A stretch of DNA of 52,553 bases from Streptococcus pseudopneumoniae (GTDB lineage: Bacteria > Bacillota > Bacilli > Lactobacillales > Streptococcaceae): the NCBI RefSeq assembly GCF_001074975.1, contig NZ_JUUO01000067.1, positions 1 through 52,553 of the forward strand. Reading direction: 5' to 3'. Position 1 is the first letter of the stretch; each line of letters opens with the position of its first letter. Position numbers and translations under genes: made by a program. Below the pieces are notes generated by a model. That model worked only from the letters and a program-made list of their open reading frames with translations, was not told the DNA's origin and did no database searches. Positions 14,558 through 22,397 of this stretch are shown in pieces.

Positions 14558-16303
14558 ATGGAATTAACAGCCATTTACCACAGACCAGAGTCGGAGTACG
14601 CTTACCTTTATAAAGACAAGACAATGCACATTCGCATTCGAACGAAAAAGGGAGATATTGAAAGCATCAACTTACATTATGGAGATCCTTTTATTTTTAT
14701 AGAGGACCATTATGAAGCAATCAAGGAGATGGCCAAAGTAACTTCTGATGCTTTGTTTGATTACTGGCAGGTGGAGGTTACAGTCGGCTATGCACGATTC
14801 CAGTATCTCTTTGAACTCACGGATATAGAAGGTCAAAGTATTTTGTATGGTGATAAAGGGTGTGTGGACCATTCTCTAGAAAATCTTCATGCTATTGGAA
14901 ACGGATTTAAGTTGCCTTATCTTCATGAGATTGATGCATGCCAGGTTCCTGACTGGGTTTCAAATACGGTATGGTATCAGATATTTCCTGAGAGATTTGC
15001 CAATGGAAATGCTCGATTAAATCCAGAAGGTACTTTAGACTGGGATTCATCTGTCTCACCTAAGATTGATGATTTCTTTGGTGGTGATTTACAGGGGATT
15101 ATTGACCATTTGGATTATTTGCAAGGCTTGGGCATTACTGGACTTTATCTTTGTCCTATCTTTGAATCTACGAGCAATCATAAGTACAATACGACAGATT
15201 ACTTTGAAATCGACCGTCATTTTGGAGATAAAGAGACCTTTCGGGAGCTGGTCGAGCAAGCTCATCAGCGTGGCATGAAAGTCATGCTGGATGCTGTTTT
15301 TAATCATATTGGTTCGCAATCGCCTCAATGGCAAGATGTTATCAAAAATGGAGAACAATCTGCTTATAAAGATTGGTTCCATATTCAACAATTCCCAGTG
15401 ACAACTGAAAAGCTAGCTAATAAGAGAGAGTTACCTTATCATGCTTTTGGTTTTGAGGACTATATGCCTAAGCTAAATACAGCCAATCCAGAGGTCAAGG
15501 ACTATCTTTTAAAGGTTGCGACTTATTGGATTGAAGAGTTTGATATCGATGCTTGGCGTTTGGATGTGGCGAATGAGATTGACCATCAGTTTTGGAAGGA
15601 TTTTCGAAAGGCAGTTTTAGCTAAAAAGCCTGATTTTTATATTTTAGGAGAAGTCTGGCATACCTCTCAGCCTTGGTTAAATGGCGATGAGTTCCACGCG
15701 GTCATGAATTATCCTTTATCTGATAGCATCAAGGACTATTTTTTACGAGGAGTTAAGAAGACAGACCAGTTCATCGATGAAATCAATGGCCAGTCTATGT
15801 ATTACAAACAGCAGATTTCCGAAGTTATGTTTAATCTCTTGGATTCGCATGATACAGAACGAATCTTGTGGACGGCAAATGAAGATATTCAACTGGTCAA
15901 ATCAGCTCTAGCCTTTCTCTTTTTACAAAAAGGAACCCCCTGCATCTATTATGGAACCGAGCTAGCCTTGACTGGCGGTCCAGACCCAGATTGTCGTCGT
16001 TGTATGCCTTGGGAACGTGTATCAAGTGACAATGATATGCTGAATTTCATGAAGAAGCTAATCCAGATTCGCAAACACGCGTCAGCAATCAATCCGAATG
16101 GTAAGTATAGCCTCCAAGAAATCAAATCAGATCTAGTAGCTTTGGAATGGAAATACGAAGGACAGGTCCTTAAAGCCATTTTTAACCAATCAACAGAAGA
16201 CTATATTGAAGAGAAAGAAGCGGAAGTAGTAGCCCTGGCGAGCAGTTGCCAAGAATTGGAAAATCAGCTTGTTATTTCTCCAAAAGGGTTTGTGATTTTC
16301 TAA
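14558..16303 (+). CDS. GH13 neopullulanase/cyclomaltodextrinase-type alpha-glycosidase
   Basis: The start ATG 14558 has AGGAGA upstream; an earlier in-frame ATG lies in the cre region and is not used. The 581-residue product has an N-terminal beta domain (about 1-120) typical of the GH13_20 group and then the TIM barrel. The nucleophile is in AWRLDVANEI, the acid/base in LGEVWH, and the third carboxylate is in LLDSHDTER. There is no signal peptide, so it acts in the cytoplasm on maltodextrins, cyclodextrins or pullulan fragments. It complements pulA and the glycogen genes about 25 kb away. It is a single-gene unit. Confidence 0.88.
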   Translation: MELTAIYHRPESEYAYLYKDKTMHIRIRTKKGDIESINLHYGDPFIFIEDHYEAIKEMAKVTSDALFDYWQVEVTVGYARFQYLFELTDIEGQSILYGDKGCVDHSLENLHAIGNGFKLPYLHEIDACQVPDWVSNTVWYQIFPERFANGNARLNPEGTLDWDSSVSPKIDDFFGGDLQGIIDHLDYLQGLGITGLYLCPIFESTSNHKYNTTDYFEIDRHFGDKETFRELVEQAHQRGMKVMLDAVFNHIGSQSPQWQDVIKNGEQSAYKDWFHIQQFPVTTEKLANKRELPYHAFGFEDYMPKLNTANPEVKDYLLKVATYWIEEFDIDAWRLDVANEIDHQFWKDFRKAVLAKKPDFYILGEVWHTSQPWLNGDEFHAVMNYPLSDSIKDYFLRGVKKTDQFIDEINGQSMYYKQQISEVMFNLLDSHDTERILWTANEDIQLVKSALAFLFLQKGTPCIYYGTELALTGGPDPDCRRCMPWERVSSDNDMLNFMKKLIQIRKHASAINPNGKYSLQEIKSDLVALEWKYEGQVLKAIFNQSTEDYIEEKEAEVVALASSCQELENQLVISPKGFVIF

Positions 16304-16387
16304 AAACTAGTTGATGAAGATTATGATCTTTTACTCAACTTGTATAGTATAATAAGGCTAGTTACTAAACTTGTAAAGGAGAAAAAG

Positions 16388-16615
16388 ATGAAGAAATCAA
16401 GAAAATTAGCCACATTAGGAATCTGTTCAGTCTTGTTTTTAGGCTTGGCTGCTTGTCAACAACAAAATACTACTTCTGAGCGGACTAGTCAAAGGCAAAT
16501 CAGTTCATCTAAGGAAGATTGCTACAAGTATTTAGGTACTAAGTATGCAGATTACACAGGTGACGGACTGGCTAAGCCGTTCATCATGGATAATGATAAG
16601 TGGGTTAATCTTTAA
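16388..16615 (+). CDS. Short lipoprotein of unknown function
   Basis: The start ATG 16388 follows AAGGAG. The 75-residue product begins MKKSRKLATLGICSVLFLGL, a basic signal peptide, and has the lipobox LAAC with Cys at about residue 23. Only about 50 residues remain after lipidation, with a Ser/Thr/Gln linker and YADYTGDG near the end. It would be anchored to the outer face of the membrane. It may be a shortened version of a longer lipoprotein. Confidence 0.65.
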   Translation: MKKSRKLATLGICSVLFLGLAACQQQNTTSERTSQRQISSSKEDCYKYLGTKYADYTGDGLAKPFIMDNDKWVNL

Positions 16616-16627
16616 AGGTGGTATGAT

Positions 16628-16807
16628 ATGACGTTAATCCTAGGACTGATATTTCTATTTTTGATGAGTTGGTGGGTTATTTCAATCGTTAATAGCCAGA
16701 AACCACGAAATAATGAAACATTTATCGGTTATATCCAAAGATATGATATTGATGGGGAAGGCTATCAAGCAGAAGTATGGGAAGTGACTGAGGAGGAAGA
16801 TTCATAA
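16628..16807 (+). CDS. Small membrane protein (59 residues)
   Basis: The start ATG 16628 has AAAGGTGGT as ribosome site, which overlaps the preceding stop. Residues 1-23 (LILGLIFLFLMSWWVISIV) form one membrane helix, followed by an acidic, soluble tail (NETFIGYIQRYDIDGEG... ending EEEDS). It is cotranscribed with the short lipoprotein, so the two may act together at the membrane. No family recognised. Confidence 0.55.
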   Translation: MTLILGLIFLFLMSWWVISIVNSQKPRNNETFIGYIQRYDIDGEGYQAEVWEVTEEEDS

Positions 16808-16908
16808 TTAAAGAACAGAGTCATTGCTCATATTTCCAAACAGTCCGTTTGTAGTTTTATCTGGATTGGTATATAATTTAACTTAGAGTAAATAGGAGGA
16901 CTAATTGA

Positions 16909-17220
16909 ATGGAATTAAAAGATTTTACAGAAAAAGAACAGGAAATGATAAAGAATGGGCTTACAACGTCTAAGATTAGTGACAAGGAAACTGCTGAGAA
17001 GATTCTTGCGCTAGTACCACAAGACTTGATTAAGCGAATCCCATTTTTCGTCAGAAAACATGCAACAACACGTACGATTAAACGCATTTCAATTGAACAC
17101 CCTGAACTCTACGCTGCAGCTCAAACAAGTGGTGAAATCCCAGAAAAAGAACGCGAAGAATTACGTCAGATTATCACGACTATCTTTGAACAAAAGATGA
17201 ATAAGCATAGTATTAAGTAG
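16909..17220 (+). CDS. Conserved 103-residue protein of unknown function
   Basis: The ATG lies behind AGGAGG. The protein is all-helical and charged, with EKEQEMIKNGLTTSKISDKE near the N-terminus and a basic middle (RKHATTRTIKRI). It has no signal or membrane segment. The stop is 3 nt from the next gene's start, so it is coupled to the hydrolase. Function unknown. Confidence 0.6.
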   Translation: MELKDFTEKEQEMIKNGLTTSKISDKETAEKILALVPQDLIKRIPFFVRKHATTRTIKRISIEHPELYAAAQTSGEIPEKEREELRQIITTIFEQKMNKHSIK

Positions 17221-17223
17221 AGA

Positions 17224-17940
17224 ATGAAAATATATTTTATTGGCGGTTTGGGAAGCAATGTCTATCATAGCAAGGATTTTCTTCAAGAACTAGATTCGCA
17301 GGTCTATTTTCTAAATCCATATGAAACGCATCTTCGAGATGAAACAGAATTGAAATCATGGTTTAAAAATGAGATTGTGGAGGAAGAATCTATCTGTCTG
17401 ATAGGTCATTCTCTTGGAGGAGATTTAGCTCGTTATCTTGCATCGGAATTTGAAGAAGTGAAGAAACTAATTCTTTTGGATGGTGGCTATTTAGATTTAG
17501 ATAAGATTTTAACTTTAGATGTGGAATTAGAGGAAACTAAAAACTATATCAAATCTCAAATTATTTCGGACTTAGATGTTCTTATTTCTAAAGAAAAATC
17601 TGAAGCAAAGCATTGGTCAGAAAATATGGAGAAAGCCGTAAGACAGTCCTATCACTGGAATTCTGAGTATAATAGATATGAGTTAGCTATAAATTATGAA
17701 AATATAGAAGCGATACTCAGCCTACGGAGGAAAATACCAGCTTTTAAGAGAGAAGTGGGAGATACCTTGTTTATCAGTCCTTGCTATTCTAATGAAGCTA
17801 CATGGAGAGAGACAGCCCTAAACGAATTGCCAGATTATTTTGATACTATTTTTCTAGAAAACGTTAGCCATGAGCTTTATACTGAAGCTCCCAAAGAAAT
17901 TGCTAGTATGATTAATGAATGGCTCTCTTATTCTCTCTGA
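17224..17940 (+). CDS. Alpha/beta-hydrolase fold protein
   Basis: The 238-residue protein has the N-terminal strand IYFIGGLGSNVYHSKD, the nucleophile elbow GHSLGG (Ser near residue 62), an Asp in the ILLDGGYLDLD region and His in NVSHELY near the C-terminus, completing a Ser-Asp-His triad pattern. There is no signal peptide, so it is an intracellular esterase, lipase or thioesterase of unknown substrate. It lies directly after the 103-residue gene in the same transcript. No separate ribosome site stands out beyond AGAG near the start. Confidence 0.75.
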   Translation: MKIYFIGGLGSNVYHSKDFLQELDSQVYFLNPYETHLRDETELKSWFKNEIVEEESICLIGHSLGGDLARYLASEFEEVKKLILLDGGYLDLDKILTLDVELEETKNYIKSQIISDLDVLISKEKSEAKHWSENMEKAVRQSYHWNSEYNRYELAINYENIEAILSLRRKIPAFKREVGDTLFISPCYSNEATWRETALNELPDYFDTIFLENVSHELYTEAPKEIASMINEWLSYSL

Positions 17941-18086
17941 GATACTTGTATTGCTTGAAATGGTATAAGCTTCGAAATCTGTTAAAATAATGGCATTAAT
18001 AACTTTTCAAACCATAATATTTATTTTCTCTGATAGATTAACAAATCAAATGATAGAGATTGCTACTGGAGCGAATTATCCTGCCA

Positions 18087-18115
18087 TTGTAATTACGGTA
18101 ATTATTTGTTATAAT
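18087..18115 (+). promoter_or_regulatory. Promoter and operator of the MazE-Doc pair
   Basis: TTGTAA (18087-18092), a 17-bp spacer and TATAAT (18110-18115) form the promoter. The spacer holds tandem palindromic 8-mers GTAATTAC (18089-18096) and GTAATTAT (18098-18105), which would place a bound AbrB/MazE-type antitoxin dimer between -35 and -10. This fits autorepression. Confidence 0.6.
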
Positions 18116-18135
18116 ACTTCAAAGGAGGAAATCAG

Positions 18136-18372
18136 ATGGTAGTAAAAACAAGAAAACAAGGAAATTCAATCACCATTACCATTCCCAGCGAATTCAATAT
18201 TCCAAGTGGTGTTAAATACGAAGCAAAATTGTTAGCAAGTGGTGAAATTATCTTTACTCCTGAAGAATTGGATCATCAGGTCTCTTATGTATCTGATGAT
18301 GACTTTGACTTGAAATTGGATACAATTTTTGATGAATTCGACGATGTTTTCAAAGCTTTGGTGGAAAAATGA
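18136..18372 (+). CDS. MazE/AbrB-type antitoxin
   Basis: The 78-residue protein begins VVKTRKQGNSITITIPSEF, the swapped-hairpin AbrB/MazE DNA-binding fold. It ends in an acidic tail (DDDFDLKLDTIFDEFDD) that would wrap the toxin. It overlaps the toxin start by 4 nt (ATGA), so antitoxin is made first. AGGAGG lies upstream. It probably represses its own promoter. Confidence 0.85.
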   Translation: MVVKTRKQGNSITITIPSEFNIPSGVKYEAKLLASGEIIFTPEELDHQVSYVSDDDFDLKLDTIFDEFDDVFKALVEK

Positions 18373-18782
18373 CAGTCTATTTAACAGAAAAGCAAATTGA
18401 AAAAATCAATGCTTTAGTAATTCAACGGTATTCTCCAAATGAGCAAATTCAAACAGTTAGTCCTTCTGCCTTAAATATGATTGTGAACTTACCAGAACAA
18501 TTTGTTTTTGGTAAACCTCTATATCCAACAATTTTTGATAAAGCAACAATATTATTTGTCCAATTGATAAAGAAGCATGTTTTTGTCAATGCTAATAAAC
18601 GAACAGCCTTTTATGTTTTGGTGAAATTTTTACAATTAAATGGTTATTACTTTTCTGTTTCTGTGGAAGAAGCGGTTGAAATGTGTGTGACTATAGCGGT
18701 AGAAGCTTTAACTGATGAAAAAATGATAAGCTATTCTAAATGGGTTTCTGAACATTCTGTCAGAGAAAAGAACAAAAAGTAA
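18369..18782 (+). CDS. Doc-type toxin (Fic/Doc family)
   Basis: The 137-residue protein carries HVFVNANKRTA at 70-80, the Doc motif HxFx(D/N)xNKR. Doc proteins inactivate elongation factor Tu by phosphorylation and stop translation; canonical Fic proteins, by contrast, transfer AMP. The length and the single Fic-fold core fit Doc. Its partner is a MazE-like rather than Phd-like antitoxin, a mixed pairing known in Firmicutes. The gene ends at a large bidirectional terminator. Confidence 0.87.
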   Translation: MTVYLTEKQIEKINALVIQRYSPNEQIQTVSPSALNMIVNLPEQFVFGKPLYPTIFDKATILFVQLIKKHVFVNANKRTAFYVLVKFLQLNGYYFSVSVEEAVEMCVTIAVEALTDEKMISYSKWVSEHSVREKNKK

Positions 18783-18822
18783 GCTAGTTTGTTAGATTGA
18801 AATGAGCATAAGAAAAAAATGA

Positions 18823-18876
18823 AGAGACAATATTAGAATTCTGTAATACAGAAACTCTGATATTGTCTCTTTTTTA
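18823..18876. terminator. Large bidirectional terminator
   Basis: AGAGACAATAT (18823-18833) pairs with ATATTGTCTCT (18860-18870), enclosing a second hairpin TTCTGTA-A-TACAGAA. T runs follow on both strands. It ends the toxin-antitoxin transcript (+) and the permease operon (-). Confidence 0.88.
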
Positions 18877-19692
18877 TTAAAACACACGATACACATAGGG
18901 ATTTTCTGGTTTATCGACTTTGGTAAAGCTGTCAATTTCCAAGGTTGGGAGGTTTTGTTTGAGTTCTTTATGGTAGTGATTGATCAGTTTTCCTTTGGCC
19001 GTTATCCAGGTGTTATTCTCATACTGACGGGTATTTCCCTTTGTCAGCAATCCATAGACACCCGAATCTGCGATACAGTGAATAATGCCGAAGCGGAACA
19101 GAAATTGGCTATTGGCATGGCTGGGGTCGTTATAGACAAAGCCTGTAAACTGGACTGTCTTGCCCTCAAATTCATCTGGATAGTCGTAGATGGCTTCCAT
19201 GACTTCCATATAGTTTTCATTAGTGATTTGAATGCTATCTTGGGATAAGTATTTATCCGCAGCCGTTCGCATCTCCTTTTCATAAGCTGATTTTGAAAAA
19301 TAAGAACTAGTATCTGGTTTCAAATATTGGCTTGTCGTCCCTTCACTTGTCTGAATGGCTTGATCCGTGCCTTCTGATAAGGGGAAATGATAGCCTTTAG
19401 CCGAAACGGTTTGAGAATCCAAGCTAACAGTTGGGAAAGTTAAGCCGACGACAATAGGAATGACCAGAAGAGCAATACTCGTCACCTTCGCCAATCGGCT
19501 GTTCAGATGACTGTGGGTTTTAACTTGCTTCATCCAGATATACAATTGAACAATTGCTAAGATAAAGGAAAGTACCATGGAAATATAGGCCAGATAGGAA
19601 TAGTGCATGTTGATGTACTGGTTTAATTTGCCTGACAGATGCAGATAAATGGTCAGTTCAAAATAGCCAGCTAAAACTAAAAATCGAATCAT
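18877..19692 (-). CDS. TIGR03943-family putative permease subunit
   Basis: The 271-residue protein has three or four N-terminal membrane segments (about 3-23, 33-52 and 70-90) and a large C-terminal domain of DUF1980 type (from about 130: SYFSKSAYEKE..., GKTVQFTGFVYND). Such proteins are always beside a DUF318 permease. It overlaps that permease's stop by 4 nt here. The pair may form an exporter complex, possibly for metal ions or small anions. Substrate not known. Confidence 0.82.
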   Translation of the reverse strand: MIRFLVLAGYFELTIYLHLSGKLNQYINMHYSYLAYISMVLSFILAIVQLYIWMKQVKTHSHLNSRLAKVTSIALLVIPIVVGLTFPTVSLDSQTVSAKGYHFPLSEGTDQAIQTSEGTTSQYLKPDTSSYFSKSAYEKEMRTAADKYLSQDSIQITNENYMEVMEAIYDYPDEFEGKTVQFTGFVYNDPSHANSQFLFRFGIIHCIADSGVYGLLTKGNTRQYENNTWITAKGKLINHYHKELKQNLPTLEIDSFTKVDKPENPYVYRVF

Positions 19693-20594
19693 AGGATGAC
19701 TCCAATCAAGAGAGAATACACTAAGACGACAAGAGTCACAATCATAATGAATTGACTGATAAATCGTGTTTTCAAGTAATGTTTCATCATGAGAATATTT
19801 TTGATATCCAGCATTGGGCCAATGACGAGAAAGGCCAGAACTGGTGCCAAACCAAAACTCGAGAGAAGAGAAGCTCCGATAAAGGCATCCGCCTCACTAC
19901 ATAGCGAGAGAAGGAAGGCCAAAAGCATCAAGAGCAGGATGGCAAAAATAGGGGGCGCACTGATAGAGGTTAGAATCCGTGTCGGAACATAAACCTGTAT
20001 TATTGAGGCGAAGAGACAGCCAAATACCAAATAACGCCCTGTATCAAAAAATTCATCAATGGCTTGCACAAAGACCTGAAAAACTTTTTTTGCAGGGCTC
20101 AAGTGAGAAAAATCATGTTCATGACAGGCCATACGATTTTCTTTTTGAATTGGTTCTTGCCAGAAAAATCCAAGAAAAATCCCAAGTATCACAGCTACAA
20201 GAATGGAACCCAGAGCTCGTAACAGGGCGATATGGAAGGAGTTGCCAAAGGCAGAATAGGTCGCAAAGAGAACAATGGGATTGATGACAGGTGCTGTCAC
20301 AAGGAAGGGAACAGCTGTGTAACTGGGAACCCTTTTTTCCAGAAAACGATTGATAATGGGGACAATTCCACATTCACAAGAGGGAAAAAGAATCCCGACA
20401 AAGGTTCCAAAAAAGATTCTCCCCCAACGATTTCGAGGGAGAAAATGATAAACCTTGTCAGGTGTGATATAAACCTCAATTAACCCTGATACAATACTTC
20501 CTATCAGAACAAAAGGTAGGGCTTCAATGATAATGGAGAGAAAAATAGCCCCAGTCTGAAGCACGCTAGATGGGAGTTGTTGGAAAGCAGTCAT
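19689..20594 (-). CDS. Permease, UPF0718/DUF318 family
   Basis: The 301-residue protein has about eight membrane segments, with SCECGIVPI near residue 75 and LLSLCSEADAFIGASL in the second half, two related Cys-containing repeats typical of DUF318 permeases. Related proteins have been linked to export of arsenicals and other small solutes. It lies between a 43-residue gene and the TIGR03943 partner, all with overlapping or abutting ends, as one minus-strand operon. Confidence 0.83.
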   Translation of the reverse strand: MTAFQQLPSSVLQTGAIFLSIIIEALPFVLIGSIVSGLIEVYITPDKVYHFLPRNRWGRIFFGTFVGILFPSCECGIVPIINRFLEKRVPSYTAVPFLVTAPVINPIVLFATYSAFGNSFHIALLRALGSILVAVILGIFLGFFWQEPIQKENRMACHEHDFSHLSPAKKVFQVFVQAIDEFFDTGRYLVFGCLFASIIQVYVPTRILTSISAPPIFAILLLMLLAFLLSLCSEADAFIGASLLSSFGLAPVLAFLVIGPMLDIKNILMMKHYLKTRFISQFIMIVTLVVLVYSLLIGVIL

Positions 20595-20726
20595 CTAGTT
20601 TTTCTTTTCTACTTTGGCTTTTTTCTCTTTGTCATCAGGGAAAGTGACTTGTTTTAAATCAGGGAGTTTCGCAAACTCTTCAAACATCTTGTCCAAGTCG
20701 TCCGTTTTTGTAAATTTTACAGCCAT
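20595..20726 (-). CDS. SPJ_0845-like small protein (43 residues)
   Basis: The minus-strand frame reads MAVKFTKTDDLDKMFEEFAK and ends KKAKVEKKN at a TAG that abuts the permease start codon. GAGGT lies before the start and a TATAAT box about 30 nt further up. It matches a small conserved streptococcal protein I recall under the name SPJ_0845 family. It is acidic in the middle and basic at the end. Function unknown; its place as first gene of the permease operon may be regulatory. Confidence 0.7.
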   Translation of the reverse strand: MAVKFTKTDDLDKMFEEFAKLPDLKQVTFPDDKEKKAKVEKKN

Positions 20727-20832
20727 AGGTGTACCTCGATTCTAAATTCTACCTCTATTATACTATTATTTTGAAGAAAAGGGAAAAGTTGAAATTTCAA
20801 ATTGAGTAGCTAATATATAGCTTGATATTACC

Positions 20833-20859
20833 TGATATATATCATAAGTGTGATATAAT
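20833..20859 (+). promoter_or_regulatory. Promoter with palindrome for the glycosyltransferase gene
   Basis: A -10 box TATAAT is at 20854-20859. The -35 position is occupied by a 12-nt perfect palindrome TGATATATATCA (20833-20844), so a dimeric regulator may bind here. A palindrome this AT-rich can also arise by chance. Confidence 0.4.
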
Positions 20860-20906
20860 TAAATAAAAAGAAAATCATTATCAGAAAATTATGGGAGGTA
20901 GTCAAA

Positions 20907-22295
20907 TTGACTTGCTTAATCAGTGTTATTTTGTTACACCAAAGAGATAGAGATAGTTTACTAGAGTCGTTATCAATAGTGGATAGACAAACATTAAAAG
21001 ATATAGAAGTTATTATTGTAAATCAATCTACAGAGGAAATCGATTCCATTAGCCAACAGATGGATCTATCGTTCAATATTAAGATTATAGACGAAAATTC
21101 TTTTGCTGAGTTGTCTGATATGATTACAGGAGATTATATTACGTTTCTATCTTCACATGATTCATTATTTGATTGGACATTTGAAAAGATGTATCATGCG
21201 ATAAAATTATCCGATACTGATGTTGTTCTTGGTCATTTTGCTGATTTGATTGATGGAGTATTTTACTTTTATCCTTGGGGGGATAATTGGTTGACAGAAA
21301 ACTTAACGAATGACCAAGTTTTGCAAAAGATGAATGATACAGATCATCGAATTAGAAAACAATATTGCTCATTATTCGGAAAATTATTCAATAGTAAGCT
21401 TTTGCGAAAAATAAATCAATTTGATATAAACAACCTTATTTGGAGACTTTATATTCAATCTAAAACTGCAACTTATATTAATTTCCCTACATATATCTAT
21501 AAACCTATTGTAGATGCTAAATCTCTTAAAGATTCCTATAAAATCATTTTAGAAAATTATGAAAATAGAATAAAAGATTGCGTTGTCTTAGAAAACTATG
21601 ATGTAGAAAGAGCGAAAAAACAATATATTCAAGAATTGGCAAATTTTAGCGCTTGGTTAAAAAATGATGGTGAACATTTAGATTCTGAAATTGTTTATCA
21701 TAAGTTGATAGCCGCAGAGAAAGGGATTTTTCCTTTCCTTGACCTTGATAGATTAGATTTCACGATTGTAAGTAATAATTGTGTTGGAGGATTAATCTAT
21801 AAACAACTTGGTTTTCAATATAGAACACCTTTTGTTGGTTTATTTATTCTTCCTGATGATTATTATAAACTTACAAAGGATTTTCGTTACTATATGGAAC
21901 AAGAACTTGTTTTCGAAGAGGAACTTATTTCACCGAGCTGGACCCATGAAGTTTATCCTTTGGGGCACTTAGGAGATATAGATATTCATTTTCTACATTA
22001 TTCTAGTATTGAGGAAGCTAGAACTAAGTGGGAAAAAAGAAAAAAACGTATAGTTTGGGACAATATCTATTTTAAATTTGATAATAAAGATTCAGCCAGT
22101 GAAGAAATTCTAAGTAAGATGGATAATCTTCCCTATTCTAATAAATTAATTTTGGTCAATCGTCCATATAAAAATTTAAAAAGTCAGTGCGTTATTCCAG
22201 GTCAGGAACATCTTCCAGAACTGGCTATTATGTCTGATCCATTAAATACTTTTGATATCATGGCTTGGTTAAAAAAAGGTGGTAATGCTCTCTAA
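20907..22295 (+). CDS. Fusion of a GT2 glycosyltransferase domain and a DUF1919 domain
   Basis: The start is TTG 20907, with GGGAGGT 7 nt before it; no in-frame ATG fits better. Of 462 residues, about 1-200 form a GT-A family 2 domain (LISVILLHQRDRDSLLESL, DIEVIIVNQS, GDYITFLSSHDSL). The usual DxD is replaced by SSHDS, so metal binding or activity may be changed. About 280-460 are a DUF1919 domain (DFTIVSNNCVGGLIYKQL, FLHYSS) found in polysaccharide biosynthesis proteins. No membrane segment. It likely decorates a surface glycan or glycoprotein, but no polysaccharide locus is adjacent. Confidence 0.75.
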   Translation: MTCLISVILLHQRDRDSLLESLSIVDRQTLKDIEVIIVNQSTEEIDSISQQMDLSFNIKIIDENSFAELSDMITGDYITFLSSHDSLFDWTFEKMYHAIKLSDTDVVLGHFADLIDGVFYFYPWGDNWLTENLTNDQVLQKMNDTDHRIRKQYCSLFGKLFNSKLLRKINQFDINNLIWRLYIQSKTATYINFPTYIYKPIVDAKSLKDSYKIILENYENRIKDCVVLENYDVERAKKQYIQELANFSAWLKNDGEHLDSEIVYHKLIAAEKGIFPFLDLDRLDFTIVSNNCVGGLIYKQLGFQYRTPFVGLFILPDDYYKLTKDFRYYMEQELVFEEELISPSWTHEVYPLGHLGDIDIHFLHYSSIEEARTKWEKRKKRIVWDNIYFKFDNKDSASEEILSKMDNLPYSNKLILVNRPYKNLKSQCVIPGQEHLPELAIMSDPLNTFDIMAWLKKGGNAL

Positions 22296-22381
22296 GTACA
22301 AGTTATTGCGCTATAGAATACAAATCTATTCCCTACATATTTTTTAAATGTTCTACGAGTTAATTTGAAACGTTCAGCTTA

Positions 22382-22397
22382 TGGTATAATAGATTCA
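22382..22397 (+). promoter_or_regulatory. Extended -10 promoter giving a predicted leaderless tex mRNA
   Basis: TGG-TATAAT (22382-22390) ends 6 nt before the ATG at 22397, and no ribosome site exists between them. Transcription should begin at or next to the A of the start codon. TTGAAA at 22365 is too close (14 bp) to be a standard -35. Confidence 0.7.
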
